A stretch of 64,000 nucleotides of DNA from Flavobacterium anhuiense (GCF_900101855.1 NZ_FMVC01000004.1:1-64000), one strand, 5' to 3'. Shown: positions 47,192 to 57,086, counted from the stretch's first letter. The notes: generated by a model from the letters alone, not told the origin. Translations and numbers: made by a program.

Positions 47192-48454
47192 TTATTCTTT
47201 ATTGCTCTCCCATTGCCCAACAACAGAAGTAGCCAATGCATTTCCTAGCACGTTCGTAGCACTTCTAAACATATCGCAGAAATGGTCAATTGGAAGAATT
47301 AATGCGATTCCTTCAATTGGAATATCAAACATACCGCAAGTTGCTGCAACGACAACTAAGCTTGCTCTTGGTACACCTGCAATACCTTTACTGGTAAGCA
47401 TTAAAACTAAAAGCATTGCCATTTGCGTTCCTAAATCTAAATGCACATTGTAGAATTGAGCAATAAAAATACTTGCAAAGGTCATATACATCATGCTTCC
47501 GTCTAGATTAAACGAATATCCAAGCGGCAACATAAAAGAAACAATTTTATCTTTTACTCCAAAGCCTTCCAATTCTTCTGTTAATTTTGGAAATACAGCT
47601 TCACTGCTTGTTGTTCCAAAAGCAATTGCCAAAGGTCCTGTAATACGTCTTAACAATTCAGTCATTCTTCCTTTAAGGAAAATATATCCTATGGCAATTA
47701 AAATAATCCATAAAGTACTGATTCCAATTAAGAAAGAACCGAAAAATTTGAAGTAAGTAATCACCAATTCTTCTGCATCTCGTATGGCAAACACACCTGC
47801 AATAGCTCCAAAAACTCCAATTGGCGCAAACTTCATTACATAGTTTACCATTTTCAAAACAATGTGCGATAATTTATCGAAAGCACCAATAATTGGTTTA
47901 ACAGTATCTCCAAGAGAAGCGGCTGCCAATCCGAAGAAGATTGAGAAAACTACAATCTGTAGAATCTCATTAGTTGCCATTGCTTCGACAATACTTTTTG
48001 GCACTATATGCTCAACGAAATTATCAAAAGACAGATTTTGCGTTTTGCCAGTAACTTCTGAAGCTGCTGCCATGTCAACGTGATCTAATTTTAGACCAAC
48101 ACCTGGCTGTAAAATATTGACATAAAACAATCCAATTAGAAGCGAAATAAATGAAGCTGTAAAAAACCATCCAATAGCTTTTCCTCCAATTCTTCCCACA
48201 GTTTTGATATCTCCCAATTTTGCAATTCCAACCACCAAAGTCGTAAAAACCAATGGGGAAATAATCATTTGCACCAAACGAATGAAGATGGTTGCCAGCA
48301 TTTTTATTTTACTGCTAAATGCCTGTGCTGCTTCTGGCGAAATGGTATTGTGCAATATAATTCCTAAAATGGCTCCTAGAACCATTGCAATTATAATTTG
48401 CCCTGTTAATCCCGAAAGAAATGATGTTTTTTTAGTTTCTGTAACTTCTTGCAT
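47192..48454 (-). CDS. Dicarboxylate/amino acid:cation symporter
   Basis: The 420-residue inner-membrane protein belongs to the DAACS/GltP-DctA family: about eight membrane helices, the serine-rich re-entrant loop AFGTTSSEAVFP, then PLGYSFNLDGSMMY with the NMDGT-like motif and a second loop ASKGIAGVPRAS (here TSKGIAGVPRAS) near GMFDIPIEGIALILPIDHFCDMFRSATNVLGN. These residues bind substrate and cations. Likely substrates are glutamate, aspartate or C4-dicarboxylates; the exact one is open. A small spacer separates it from aroC on the same strand. Confidence 0.95.
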   Translation of the reverse strand: MQEVTETKKTSFLSGLTGQIIIAMVLGAILGIILHNTISPEAAQAFSSKIKMLATIFIRLVQMIISPLVFTTLVVGIAKLGDIKTVGRIGGKAIGWFFTASFISLLIGLFYVNILQPGVGLKLDHVDMAAASEVTGKTQNLSFDNFVEHIVPKSIVEAMATNEILQIVVFSIFFGLAAASLGDTVKPIIGAFDKLSHIVLKMVNYVMKFAPIGVFGAIAGVFAIRDAEELVITYFKFFGSFLIGISTLWIILIAIGYIFLKGRMTELLRRITGPLAIAFGTTSSEAVFPKLTEELEGFGVKDKIVSFMLPLGYSFNLDGSMMYMTFASIFIAQFYNVHLDLGTQMAMLLVLMLTSKGIAGVPRASLVVVAATCGMFDIPIEGIALILPIDHFCDMFRSATNVLGNALATSVVGQWESNKE

Positions 48455-48506
48455 TAAATTATTTTTTGATTATTAAAATATAAGACCCTCACTGTCTTAC
48501 CTTTTA

Positions 48507-49565
48507 TTAATATGTTTTGTTGATTAAATAGAAATCTGCCAAAACAATTGCTGCCATCGCTTCTACGATAGGCACTGCGCGAGGCACTACACACGGATCA
48601 TGACGTCCTTTTCCTGTCATGGGTGTAATGTTACCTTTATTATCTAAAGAATCTTGAGTCTGCATAATAGTTGCAACAGGTTTAAAAGCCACTCTGAAAT
48701 AAATATCCATTCCGTTGCTTATACCGCCTTGAATTCCTCCTGAAAGATTTGTTTTTGTGGTTCCGTCTGGGTTATATAAATCATTATGCTCACTTCCTTT
48801 CATTTCAGAACCAGAGAAACCGCTTCCGTATTCAAAACCTTTTACAGCATTAATAGAAAGCATTGCTTTTCCTAATTCTGCATGAAGTTTATCAAACACT
48901 GGCTCTCCTAAACCAACCGGAACATTCTGAATTACACAAGTTACAACACCTCCGACAGTATCTCCTTGTTTGCGGATATCGCGAATATATTCTTCCATAA
49001 TCGCTGCAGATTTCTCATCTGGGCAACGCACTGGATTGCTTTCAATTTTAGAAAAATCCAATTCCTGATAAGGTGTATCTAAATGAATTGGTCCAACAGA
49101 AGAAACATAAGCATTGATTTTAATTTCAGGCAACATTTGTTTTGCAATTGCGCCCGCTACTACCCTACTTGCTGTTTCTCTAGCAGAACTTCTACCTCCA
49201 CCTCGATAATCGCGAAAACCATATTTCTGATCGTAAACATAGTCGGCGTGGCTTGGTCTGTAGTTATCTTTTATATGCGAGTAATCGTCTGATTTTTGAT
49301 TGGTATTTGGAATAATGAAACCAATTGGAGTTCCTGTTGTTTTTCCTTCAAATATTCCTGATAAGAACTGAACGCTATCTGGTTCTTTTCTTTGTGTAAC
49401 AATTGCTGACTGACCTGGCTTTCTGCGAGCCATATCTACTTCAATTGCTTCAAAATCTAATTGTATTCCTGGAGGGCATCCGTCGATAATTCCGCCTAAC
49501 GCTTCACCGTGAGATTCTCCAAATGTAGTAACTTTATATAGTGTGCCGAAGCTGTTTCCTGCCAT
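48507..49565 (-). CDS. aroC: Chorismate synthase
   Basis: AroC forms chorismate from 5-enolpyruvylshikimate-3-phosphate using reduced FMN. The 352-residue protein begins with [20 protein letters not shown] (GESHG signature), then has the conserved [31 protein letters not shown] and [17 protein letters not shown] segments. It is of standard length. It lies 52 bp upstream of the symporter, so a joint transcript is possible although the functions are unrelated. Confidence 0.97.
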   Translation of the reverse strand: MAGNSFGTLYKVTTFGESHGEALGGIIDGCPPGIQLDFEAIEVDMARRKPGQSAIVTQRKEPDSVQFLSGIFEGKTTGTPIGFIIPNTNQKSDDYSHIKDNYRPSHADYVYDQKYGFRDYRGGGRSSARETASRVVAGAIAKQMLPEIKINAYVSSVGPIHLDTPYQELDFSKIESNPVRCPDEKSAAIMEEYIRDIRKQGDTVGGVVTCVIQNVPVGLGEPVFDKLHAELGKAMLSINAVKGFEYGSGFSGSEMKGSEHNDLYNPDGTTKTNLSGGIQGGISNGMDIYFRVAFKPVATIMQTQDSLDNKGNITPMTGKGRHDPCVVPRAVPIVEAMAAIVLADFYLINKTY

Positions 49566-49753
49566 TGTGTTTTGTTTTGAGCAAATGTAAGTTTTATGAA
49601 TTAAATTAAAAAATTTAAAACTGGTATTATTAACGAAACATTAAATGGAATAAAAATCACAATTTGGTAAAATTATCCTCTTTTTAATAACCTTTTAATA
49701 AAGTCAGATTTCACAAACTTTCTTTCATTTGTAAAACTTCAAATCAAGAAAAA

Positions 49754-50575
49754 TTGAAAAAAAGAAATGTCGAATTGGTCATTCTTTCTGATGTCCATTT
49801 AGGAACTTACGGAAGTCACGCAAAAGAACTAAACAATTATCTTTCAAGCATTAAGCCCAAAACTTTAGTTTTAAACGGCGATATAATCGATGCTTGGCAA
49901 TTTCGTAAATCTTATTTTCCAAAAGCACACTTGCGAGTTATTCAGCGCATTATCGGAATGGCTTCTAAAGGAACAAAAGTGTATTATATTACTGGAAATC
50001 ACGATGAAATACTTCGAAAATTCAGCGATATGAATATGGGAAATTTTGCTCTAGTCGATAAATTGGTTTTAGAATTAGATGATAAAAAGGCCTGGATTTT
50101 CCATGGAGACGTTTTTGACGCTTCTGTTCAGCACTCCAAATGGATTGCAAAATTGGGCGGACTGGGTTACGATTATTTAATTTTAATGAATCGTTTTGCG
50201 AACTGGTGTCTGGCAAAATTAGGACGCGAACCGTATTCTTTTTCTAAAAAAATAAAAGCAAGCGTTAAGAAAGCGGTAAAATTTATTTCAGATTTTGAAA
50301 CCACTGCAACCGATCTGGCTATAGAAAAAAACTACGATTATGTCATTTGCGGGCACATTCATGAACCAAAAATCATGACGAAAGAAAACAAACACGGTTC
50401 TACTTTATATTTAAATTCAGGTGATTGGGTAGAAAATTTAACTGCTTTAGAATATCATAAAAAACGATGGAAATTATATTCTTATAAGGCCAGCAATTTT
50501 GCAGAAGAAGAAAATCTTTTAGAAATGGAAGACCTGATCACTTCTCAGCTAATTTCATCCATAATCCTAAAATAA
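49754..50575 (+). CDS. lpxH: Calcineurin-like phosphoesterase, LpxH-like
   Basis: The 273-residue protein has the metallophosphoesterase motifs DVHLG (with SDVHLGTYGSHAKEL), NGDIID, GNHDE, FHGDVFD and GHIHEP. In Bacteroidota proteins of this type are annotated as UDP-2,3-diacylglucosamine hydrolases of lipid A synthesis; the assignment to LpxH rather than another phosphoesterase is likely but not certain. No ATG is available in frame near the 5' end, so translation starts at the TTG at 49754 (MKKRNVELV). Confidence 0.85.
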   Translation: MKKRNVELVILSDVHLGTYGSHAKELNNYLSSIKPKTLVLNGDIIDAWQFRKSYFPKAHLRVIQRIIGMASKGTKVYYITGNHDEILRKFSDMNMGNFALVDKLVLELDDKKAWIFHGDVFDASVQHSKWIAKLGGLGYDYLILMNRFANWCLAKLGREPYSFSKKIKASVKKAVKFISDFETTATDLAIEKNYDYVICGHIHEPKIMTKENKHGSTLYLNSGDWVENLTALEYHKKRWKLYSYKASNFAEEENLLEMEDLITSQLISSIILK

Positions 50576-50683
50576 ACATCTCAGAAACAGTTTTTTAAGA
50601 ATTTTAACACGTCAAAATCTTAAAAATGTAAATTATGTAACAATTTTCAAAAATGTTATACGTTTTATATCTGACTGTAATAA

Positions 50684-50691
50684 TACATTTG
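50684..50691 (+). promoter_or_regulatory. Candidate -7 box upstream of the barrel protein gene
   Basis: TACATTTG matches TAnnTTTG exactly, 23 bp before the ATG at 50715; the -33 element is not clear. Confidence 0.45.
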
Positions 50692-50714
50692 AAAAAAATT
50701 AATTTACCATTTTT

Positions 50715-51212
50715 ATGAAAAAGATACTATTATCTGCCATTATGCTTCTTGGTTTAGCATTTACGGCTCAATCACAAGAAATTTCGAAACACGCTTTAGG
50801 ATTACGTCTGGGTGACAATAACGGATTTGGGGGAGAAATATCATACCAACTAGGATTGAATCAAAAAAACAGACTTGAATTTGATTTAGGATGGAGAAAC
50901 AGCAGAGATGTAGACGCAATAAAAGGAGTCGCTCTATACCAATGGGTTTGGAACATCGACGGAGGTTTTAACTGGTATGCTGGTGTCGGTGGAGGACTAG
51001 CTGCTTGGGATCATGATTATTACAACAATAATTACAGATACAATGATAGCGGAACATATGTTTTTGCTGCTGGAGATATCGGTATAGAATATAGATTTAA
51101 AGAGGTACCACTTACTTTATCATTAGACGCAAGACCAGAAATTGGTTCTGGATATTACGACGATGACAATTTTGGATTTGACGTTGGCTTAGGTGTCAAA
51201 TTTAGATTCTAA
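50715..51212 (+). CDS. Small outer membrane beta-barrel protein
   Basis: The 165-residue protein has a signal peptide (about 1-20) and then eight or so alternating strands with an aromatic end (VGLGVKFRF), Gly-rich turns and Tyr/Asn/Asp-rich loops (YYNNNYRYNDSG), which suggests an OmpW/OmpX-size eight-stranded barrel. Function unknown. Own promoter candidate and a strong terminator make it a single-gene unit. Confidence 0.88.
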   Translation: MKKILLSAIMLLGLAFTAQSQEISKHALGLRLGDNNGFGGEISYQLGLNQKNRLEFDLGWRNSRDVDAIKGVALYQWVWNIDGGFNWYAGVGGGLAAWDHDYYNNNYRYNDSGTYVFAAGDIGIEYRFKEVPLTLSLDARPEIGSGYYDDDNFGFDVGLGVKFRF

Positions 51213-51240
51213 AATAAAACTAAAAAATAATTGTAAGAAG

Positions 51241-51273
51241 AAGCCTGTCGTTTAAAAGCGACAGGCTTTTTTT
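51241..51273 (+). terminator. Terminator of the barrel protein gene
   Basis: AAGCCTGTCG pairs with CGACAGGCTT around TTTAAAAG, followed by a T-run. Confidence 0.92.
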
Positions 51274-51302
51274 ATGGGTTTCAAAAGAAATTTAAAAAAG
51301 GG

Positions 51303-51380
51303 CTTCGATTCCGCTCGGCCTGACAAACTTTGGAATCGTTTCCTAAAAACAATCGATATCCAGGCTGAGCGGAATCGAAG
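51303..51380. repeat. REP-like inverted pair, CAGGCTGAGCGGAATCGAAG
   Basis: Unit at 51361-51380 is inverted at 51303-51322 with one mismatch, 38 bp apart. A further copy is at 9198-9217. Confidence 0.85.
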
Positions 51381-51398
51381 TCCAGTCTTTATATAATT

Positions 51399-51824
51399 TT
51401 ATTTAATAATAATTTCTTTCTTAGAATGGATTTTTACAACCGTATAAGGATATGAAATCACCTGCATAGTCATGGCGTCTTTTGCAGGACTGTTTTCTTT
51501 TACTGTTATAATGATGTTTTTATCGGTTTCTTCAACCTTTTCAACATCGATTGTATAACCGCTAGTGTTTTTCTCACCCATGTTAAGAATCACGTAATTA
51601 TATTCTTGAACATCTGGATCTTTCATTTTATGTGCTAAATTCGGATCGTTTTCAAGCATTTTGATTTCATTTGGCTCGGTTAAAATTTCAAAAAATTTAA
51701 TATTTCCACCGCCATCAGATTGTTTTGTCAAAACCTCATACAGCGATGCGTTTGAACTTTCAACCTTCTTCACTCCACACGAAATCAAAACAAAAACCGC
51801 TAAAACAGAAATTACTTTTTTCAT
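51399..51824 (-). CDS. Small lipoprotein of unknown function
   Basis: The 141-residue protein has a lipobox ending at Cys16 (FVLISC) and a compact domain with a conserved-looking YNYVILNMGEKNTSGYTIDVEKVEE part, which recalls PrcB-like protease-complex-associated proteins (family with a GYxIxV core); that similarity is only by eye. It begins 14 bp after the bshA stop, so it is probably co-transcribed with bshA. Confidence 0.82.
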   Translation of the reverse strand: MKKVISVLAVFVLISCGVKKVESSNASLYEVLTKQSDGGGNIKFFEILTEPNEIKMLENDPNLAHKMKDPDVQEYNYVILNMGEKNTSGYTIDVEKVEETDKNIIITVKENSPAKDAMTMQVISYPYTVVKIHSKKEIIIK

Positions 51825-51838
51825 TTTATCCTTTTAAA

Positions 51839-52984
51839 TTAGTGTTTCTCCAACTTATAATCATCAACTGCTTTCTGATATAAAGCTTCATATTTAGGCA
51901 ATATGTTTTTAATATCAAATTTTCTTGCTACTTCTAATGCGTTTGCTTTAAATTGACTTAAAACAGCATCATCTTTTAAAATCTTCAATGCATTTTGCGC
52001 CATTTCTTCAACATTTCCAACATTGCTCAAGTAGCCAGAAAAACCATCATAATTCACTTCAGGCAGACCACCAGAATTACTCGAAATTACTGGAACTCCA
52101 CATGCCATTGCTTCTAAGGCTGCCAAACCAAAACTTTCAGTTTCTGAAGGCAGTAAAAACAAATCGGTCATGCATAAGATTTTATCAATCTCATGACTAT
52201 TCCCAAAGAAAATTACTTTATCTAAAATCCCTAATTCCTGACATAATATTTCTGCTTTTTCTTTTTCAGGTCCGTCACCAACCATCATCAATTTAGATGG
52301 AATTTCTTTCTGAACATTGTAGAAAATCTTAATGATGTCTGGAATACGTTTTACTTTTCTAAAGTTACTGATATGCGTAATAATGCGCTCATTTTCATTA
52401 GCCATTACATAACGATGGCAAGGCGCATTCGGGTCTTTCTTTACTTTGTCCAACTCAATAAAGTTAGGAATAACTTTTATTTTGTTTTTAATCTTGAACA
52501 ACTTCAAAGTATCATCTTTCAAACTCTGCGAAACCGAAGTCACATAATCAGATTTATTGATACTAAATGTTACCGCAGGTTTATAAAAAGGATGGTTTCC
52601 GACAAGCGTAATATCTGTTCCGTGAAGTGTTGTAATCATCGGAAGATTAATTCCTTCATTTTTCAGCATTTGCTTTGCCATATAACCCGCATAAGCATGA
52701 GGAATAGCATAGTGGACATGCAGAAGCTCTATTTTGTACAATTTCACCATATCCACCAATTTACTCGATAGCGCTAATTCGTACGGCTGATAGTGAAACA
52801 AAGGATATTCTGGAACATTTACCTCATGGTAATGAACATTAGGATTTAAAAGCGCCAATCTTACTGGCTGACTATATGTAATAAAATGTATTTCGTGTCC
52901 TCTTCTGGCTAATTCGAGACCTAACTCTGTGGCTACCACACCACTACCTCCAAAAGTAGGATAACAGACTATTGCTATTTTCAT
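51839..52984 (-). CDS. bshA: BshA, N-acetyl-alpha-D-glucosaminyl L-malate synthase
   Basis: BshA transfers GlcNAc from UDP-GlcNAc to L-malate in the first step of bacillithiol synthesis. The 381-residue GT4 protein shows the family hallmarks: IVCYPTFGGSGVVATELGLELA at the start, EVNVPEYPLFHYQPYELALSS, TTLHGTDITLVG, the VIPNF segment, and the UDP-sugar E-x7-E motif in TESFGLAALEAMACGVPVI. bshB and bshC are not in the window. It is followed closely by a lipoprotein gene. Confidence 0.94.
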   Translation of the reverse strand: MKIAIVCYPTFGGSGVVATELGLELARRGHEIHFITYSQPVRLALLNPNVHYHEVNVPEYPLFHYQPYELALSSKLVDMVKLYKIELLHVHYAIPHAYAGYMAKQMLKNEGINLPMITTLHGTDITLVGNHPFYKPAVTFSINKSDYVTSVSQSLKDDTLKLFKIKNKIKVIPNFIELDKVKKDPNAPCHRYVMANENERIITHISNFRKVKRIPDIIKIFYNVQKEIPSKLMMVGDGPEKEKAEILCQELGILDKVIFFGNSHEIDKILCMTDLFLLPSETESFGLAALEAMACGVPVISSNSGGLPEVNYDGFSGYLSNVGNVEEMAQNALKILKDDAVLSQFKANALEVARKFDIKNILPKYEALYQKAVDDYKLEKH

Positions 52985-53175
52985 GGATTAAATTTAATTC
53001 TACGAAAATACTCAAAAATAGCGTCTAATTAACCGTTTAAATTGTTAGATTTTTGACAAAATTAGATTAATTCTAGTTGATAAATATTTCTAAAAATTGC
53101 AATATTTCAGACAAACCTAACAAGTTTTAAAAACCTATTAGGCTTCAAACTTGAAACTTGAATCCTGAAACCATA

Positions 53176-53210
53176 AAAAAAGGCACAAAATATAAATTTT
53201 ATGCCTTTTT
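53176..53210 (-). terminator. Terminator hairpin
   Basis: AAAAAGGCACAAAAT pairs with ATTTTATGCCTTTTT (one mismatch), 19 bp after the stop of the 53229 gene on the minus strand. Confidence 0.8.
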
Positions 53211-53228
53211 AATATTTTAATATTTTTC

Positions 53229-53711
53229 TTAGAAAAACCTGCTATGCCAGCTGTCGGCTGCAGGAACTTCCCAAGCTTCATTAAATTCTTCAATATTGGT
53301 AACCAAATTATTAAATACAATTGTATTTGCTGTTACCGCTTTATCTTTAACCATTTTCTTGAAATCAATTAATGGTTTATGTGCAATATGTTCTCCAAGC
53401 TTAAAAGTAACATTCATTTTATCTAATAAATCAACGTCATACTTTTTTTCTAAACTTTGAATAAACTCAACAGAACTATCTATAGAACATCCCGTAGCAG
53501 CTTGAACTTCTTGATTTACAGCCAATATAATAAATCGGTTGTATTTTAATAAATAAGAAGCTTCTAAACTTGTGCCATGTGCAGCCCACTGATCAACAAA
53601 AGCTTTTAAATCTGCTTCTATTTCAGAAAACTCTTCCTCAGAAAATTTTCTGTTAGATTGGTAAATCCAAACTCTAGATTCACCTGGTAAATTTTCGAAA
53701 GGTATATACAT
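53229..53711 (-). CDS. Conserved Bacteroidota protein of unknown function
   Basis: The 160-residue soluble protein starts MYIPFENLPGESRVWIYQSNR and ends EVPAADSWHSRFF. Similar short proteins in Bacteroidota are often named ABC transporter ATPase, but there is no Walker A, Walker B or signature motif here, so that name is unsupported. I chose the ATG at 53711; the longer frame begins at a TTG and only adds low-complexity NKQNKQN. A CTTAG repeat and 89 bp separate it from the Fe-S gene upstream. Confidence 0.85.
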   Translation of the reverse strand: MYIPFENLPGESRVWIYQSNRKFSEEEFSEIEADLKAFVDQWAAHGTSLEASYLLKYNRFIILAVNQEVQAATGCSIDSSVEFIQSLEKKYDVDLLDKMNVTFKLGEHIAHKPLIDFKKMVKDKAVTANTIVFNNLVTNIEEFNEAWEVPAADSWHSRFF

Positions 53712-53760
53712 TTTTAAATTTTGTTTATTTTGTTTGTTTTGTTCCAAGTTTCAAGTTAAA

Positions 53761-53799
53761 AACTTAGAACCTTAGCACATTTGTAACTTAGAACCTCAG
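53761..53799 (+). repeat. CTTAG-family repeat next to a stop codon
   Basis: AACTTAGAACCTTAGCAC and AACTTAGAACCTCAG end one base from the Fe-S gene stop; related to 9231-9273 and 36061-36091. Confidence 0.7.
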
Positions 53800-53800
53800 A

Positions 53801-54592
53801 TTACAAATCCTGTGCGTTTGCAATTAATTCAGCGATGTCCAGAACTTTAACTTGGCCTTCTTTTTCTTTATTCTTAATTCCGTCTGTCAACATAGTATTG
53901 CAAAACGGACAGCCTGCCGCGATAATATCAGGCTGAGTTTCCAAAGCATCTTCTGTACGAAGAACATTTACTTCTTTGTTTCCAGGTTCAGCATCTTTAA
54001 ACATTTGCGCCCCTCCTGCTCCACAGCATAATCCGTTTGCTTTAGAACGCTTCATTTCGACTAATTCAACGTCTAATTTCTGAATTAAATCTCTTGGCGC
54101 TTCGTAAACTTTATTTGCTCTTCCTAAATAACAAGGATCGTGGAAAGTAATTTTTTTCCCTTTAAACTGCCCGCCTTCTACAGTCAATCTCCCATCATCA
54201 ATTAATGACTTCAAAAATTCTGTATGATGGATAACTTCATAGTTTCCACCTAATTCAGGATATTCATTTTTTAAAGTATTAAAACAGTGCGGACAAGCTG
54301 TAACAATTTTTTTTGCTTCATAAGCATTCAAAACCTCGATATTCATCATGGCCTGCATTTGAAACAAAAATTCATTTCCGGCTCTCTTTGCAGGATCGCC
54401 AGTACAACTCTCTTCTGTACCTAAAACCGCAAAAGAAACATTCGTACGGTTCAAAATTCGTACAAACGCTTTAGTAATTTTTTTTGCTCTATCATCAAAA
54501 CTTCCTGCGCAACCTACCCAAAATAAGACCTCTGGCTGTTTTCCTTCGGCAAGCATTTCTGCCATTGTTGGCACTACTAAACTTTCTGACAT
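53801..54592 (-). CDS. CCG-domain Fe-S oxidoreductase subunit
   Basis: The 263-residue protein has two cysteine-rich CCG-type domains as in HdrB, GlpC, GlcF and LutA: Cys at WVGCAG and ACPHC in the first, DPCYLGR, GLCCGAGGAQ and GCPFC in the second. Such subunits carry non-cubane or 4Fe-4S clusters in heterodisulfide-type oxidoreductases. The frame can extend to a GTG at 54601, but the ATG at 54592 (MSESLVVPTM) fits better. Its upstream partner, 134 bp away on the same strand, is a membrane 4Fe-4S protein, so the two probably form one electron-transfer complex. Confidence 0.9.
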   Translation of the reverse strand: MSESLVVPTMAEMLAEGKQPEVLFWVGCAGSFDDRAKKITKAFVRILNRTNVSFAVLGTEESCTGDPAKRAGNEFLFQMQAMMNIEVLNAYEAKKIVTACPHCFNTLKNEYPELGGNYEVIHHTEFLKSLIDDGRLTVEGGQFKGKKITFHDPCYLGRANKVYEAPRDLIQKLDVELVEMKRSKANGLCCGAGGAQMFKDAEPGNKEVNVLRTEDALETQPDIIAAGCPFCNTMLTDGIKNKEKEGQVKVLDIAELIANAQDL

Positions 54593-54605
54593 TTCTCTCA
54601 CTTTT

Positions 54606-54718
54606 GTTTAATCGGTAATCTATGAATTGTTTAATTGTCAAAGAAAAAAGACAATTCTATAAAACCCGAAATATTATTTTAAAATCGATTAAACGGTTAA
54701 ACAACTAACCGATTAAAC
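54606..54718. repeat. GTTTAATCGGT inverted element upstream of the Fe-S gene
   Basis: GTTTAATCGGT at 54606-54616 is inverted at 54708-54718 (ACCGATTAAAC), with further GTTTAATTG, CGATTAAACGG words inside. Same family as 11713-11886. Confidence 0.8.
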
Positions 54719-54726
54719 CATAAATC

Positions 54727-56064
54727 TTAATTCTCGTTTTTCCAATTTAAACGGTCTTGTTGGCTGTATTGCCATGGCGCGCCATTGTTTTCAATATTAG
54801 TCATCATGGCATTTAATGACATTGGCGCAGCACTTTGTTCCATAACCAAATAACGGCGCATATCCATAATAATAGACAACGGACTGATATTTACTGGACA
54901 TTCTTCAACACAAGCATTACAAGACGTACAAGCCCACAATTCTTCTGGTGTGATATAATCGTTTAGTAAAGTTTTGTTGTCTGGAACAAAAACACCTTTA
55001 TTGGCATCGATATTTTTACCAACTTCTGTCAAACGATCTCTTGTATCCATCATAATTTTACGAGGAGACAATTTTTTACCTGTTTGATTTGCTGGACAAG
55101 AAGAAGTACAACGTCCACATTCTGTACAAGTATAAGCATTCAACAGCTGAACCCAGTTTAAATCCTGAACATCACTTGCACCAAATTTAGCCGGATGTGC
55201 ATTTTCATCAGCTGGAGCAGCCGCAAACGGATCTGCATTTGGATCCATCATTAATTTTACTTCTTTAGTAACCGAAGCTAAATTATCAAATTGTCCTTCC
55301 GGTTTCAAATTGGCAAAATACGTATTTGGGAATGCCAAAAGAATGTGCAAATGTTTTGAAAAGTATAAATAGTTCATAAAAACTAAAATACCAGCAATAT
55401 GCAACCACCAAAAGATTTCAAATAATAGGCCCACAACTTCATTGGAAGTTCCATTAAAAATCGGCGCTATAAATTGGCTTATTGGGTAACTTCCCGCTTT
55501 ATGAAAATGAGAATATCCTCCAGGCACATTTTGCAGATGATAATCTGAAGCATTCATCAACAAGAACAAAATCATTAAAACCGTTTCAAAATACAAAATG
55601 TAATTTGCATCACTTTTTGGAAATCCTGTTAAATCAGAATGTATGAAACGTTTTAATCGGATAAAGTTTCTTCTAAGCCAAAAAACTGTAACAGAAAAAA
55701 TTACAAGTATTGCTAATATTTCAAAAGAGGCAATTAGAACATCATACACTACTCCTAAATAAGGAGCAAAAATTCTGTGCGTTCCAAATAATCCATCAAT
55801 GATGATTTCGAGTAATTCGATATTAATGATAATGAAACCTGCATATACTATAATATGAAGGATACCTGCAACAGGGCGTCTCACCATTTTTGACTGCCCA
55901 AGAGCAATCAATGCCATGTTTTTCCAACGAGCTTTAGGATTATCTTTTCGATCTACATCGACTCCCAGATTAATATTTCGGATGATTTTTTTTACGCTCG
56001 CTGCAAAAAAACCGAAACCTGCTATAAGAAGTACTGCGAATAAAATATTATCTAAATAACTCAT
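54727..56064 (-). CDS. Membrane-bound dicluster ferredoxin-type protein
   Basis: The 445-residue protein has about five membrane helices in its first 245 residues, with His residues in helices (HIIVYAG, FWWLHIAG) that could ligate heme as in NarI/HdrE. The C-terminal part has two 4Fe-4S motifs: Cys313, 316, 319, 323 (CTECGRCTSSCP) and Cys379, 382, 385, 389 (CTSCNACVEECP). It thus resembles an HdrE-HdrC fusion. Together with the CCG protein downstream it looks like a menaquinone-linked Fe-S oxidoreductase; the electron donor is unknown. Confidence 0.92.
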   Translation of the reverse strand: MSYLDNILFAVLLIAGFGFFAASVKKIIRNINLGVDVDRKDNPKARWKNMALIALGQSKMVRRPVAGILHIIVYAGFIIINIELLEIIIDGLFGTHRIFAPYLGVVYDVLIASFEILAILVIFSVTVFWLRRNFIRLKRFIHSDLTGFPKSDANYILYFETVLMILFLLMNASDYHLQNVPGGYSHFHKAGSYPISQFIAPIFNGTSNEVVGLLFEIFWWLHIAGILVFMNYLYFSKHLHILLAFPNTYFANLKPEGQFDNLASVTKEVKLMMDPNADPFAAAPADENAHPAKFGASDVQDLNWVQLLNAYTCTECGRCTSSCPANQTGKKLSPRKIMMDTRDRLTEVGKNIDANKGVFVPDNKTLLNDYITPEELWACTSCNACVEECPVNISPLSIIMDMRRYLVMEQSAAPMSLNAMMTNIENNGAPWQYSQQDRLNWKNEN

Positions 56065-56070
56065 TTATAA

Positions 56071-57036
56071 TTATTTTTTATCGGTTGAGTTTGTTTCTTC
56101 AGTTGGTGCCACGTATGGTTTATTTTTCTTTCCGAAAAGAGAAACGTTTACGTAACGAGTTGGATAAAGGCGAAGATCTTGCAATAACAATTCAAGTTCT
56201 TTTGAAGTTTTAGTCAGGTTGTTATATAAAGCCTCGTCGTTAAGTATTTTTCCTGCCGTACCTTTTCCAGAGTTCAGATTGCTCATTAAAACATCTACTT
56301 TAGCTAAAGTCTGGTTCAAGTTACGAACGGTTTTACCTAAATCTGCTTTGTTTAATGAATCTGAAATTTTATTGAAGTTACCAGACATTTTATTGAAGTT
56401 TGTTACCATTCCGTTAATCTGTCCTTTATTGGTATCCAAAATATTGTTTAGACTTCCTGAAGCTTTATGAAACTGTGTCATTGTCTGACTTAGTTCAGCA
56501 ATTGTTTTCTTTAGATTTTCTTGAGTGTTTTTGTCTAAAGTATTATTTAATCCTGTAACCAAATTATCAATATTCAAAAGCATTTTATCAAGCTTTTGCT
56601 GAATTGGTTCAATTTTTCCTCCTAATGATTCTGTTAGCCCCAGTTCAACGTTCGAAGCCAATTTTTGTCCATCTTCTGCTAATTCTTTATCAGCAAAATT
56701 TGGAACAATTTTAATTTGCTTTCCTCCAATTAAACTCGGCGAATAAATATAAGCTGTACTTGTTTTAGAAATTGGAAAATCTGTTTTAAGCTGAAGTTCA
56801 ACCAATAATTTACCTGTAACTTCATCAATTGTAATTTTATTTACTTTACCAATCGCAAGTCCGTTAAGCGTTACTGGCGCTGATGGTGATAAATCTTCAA
56901 CATTATCATATTCAGCATATAATATTGTATAATTAGTAAAAAGGTCTCTTCCCTTTAAAAAACTATATCCCCAGATAAATAGTAGAATGGATGCGATGAC
57001 TAAAATAGCCGTTTTAATTTCTCTTGTTAGTTTCAA
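56071..57036 (-). CDS. MCE/MlaD family lipid-transport protein
   Basis: The 321-residue protein has one N-terminal membrane helix (about 8-25) and an MCE domain (about 37-115; YAEYDNVEDLSPSAPVTLNGLAIGKV), followed by a long helical region with repeated NLNxTL/MxNFNKM patterns. MlaD-like proteins form rings that shuttle phospholipids between membranes. The start is a TTG at 57036 with no better choice close by. It ends 6 bp before the dicluster gene and follows the amidase gene by 50 bp, so these minus-strand genes may be one operon. Confidence 0.92.
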   Translation of the reverse strand: MKLTREIKTAILVIASILLFIWGYSFLKGRDLFTNYTILYAEYDNVEDLSPSAPVTLNGLAIGKVNKITIDEVTGKLLVELQLKTDFPISKTSTAYIYSPSLIGGKQIKIVPNFADKELAEDGQKLASNVELGLTESLGGKIEPIQQKLDKMLLNIDNLVTGLNNTLDKNTQENLKKTIAELSQTMTQFHKASGSLNNILDTNKGQINGMVTNFNKMSGNFNKISDSLNKADLGKTVRNLNQTLAKVDVLMSNLNSGKGTAGKILNDEALYNNLTKTSKELELLLQDLRLYPTRYVNVSLFGKKNKPYVAPTEETNSTDKK

Positions 57037-57086
57037 AATTCTAAGTGTTTGTACAAAATTAATATAAATATTCGAACTTACGCTTA

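Noticed and set aside
53229..53711. ABC transporter ATPase function for this short protein
   Set aside because: No Walker A, Walker B or signature motif is present.
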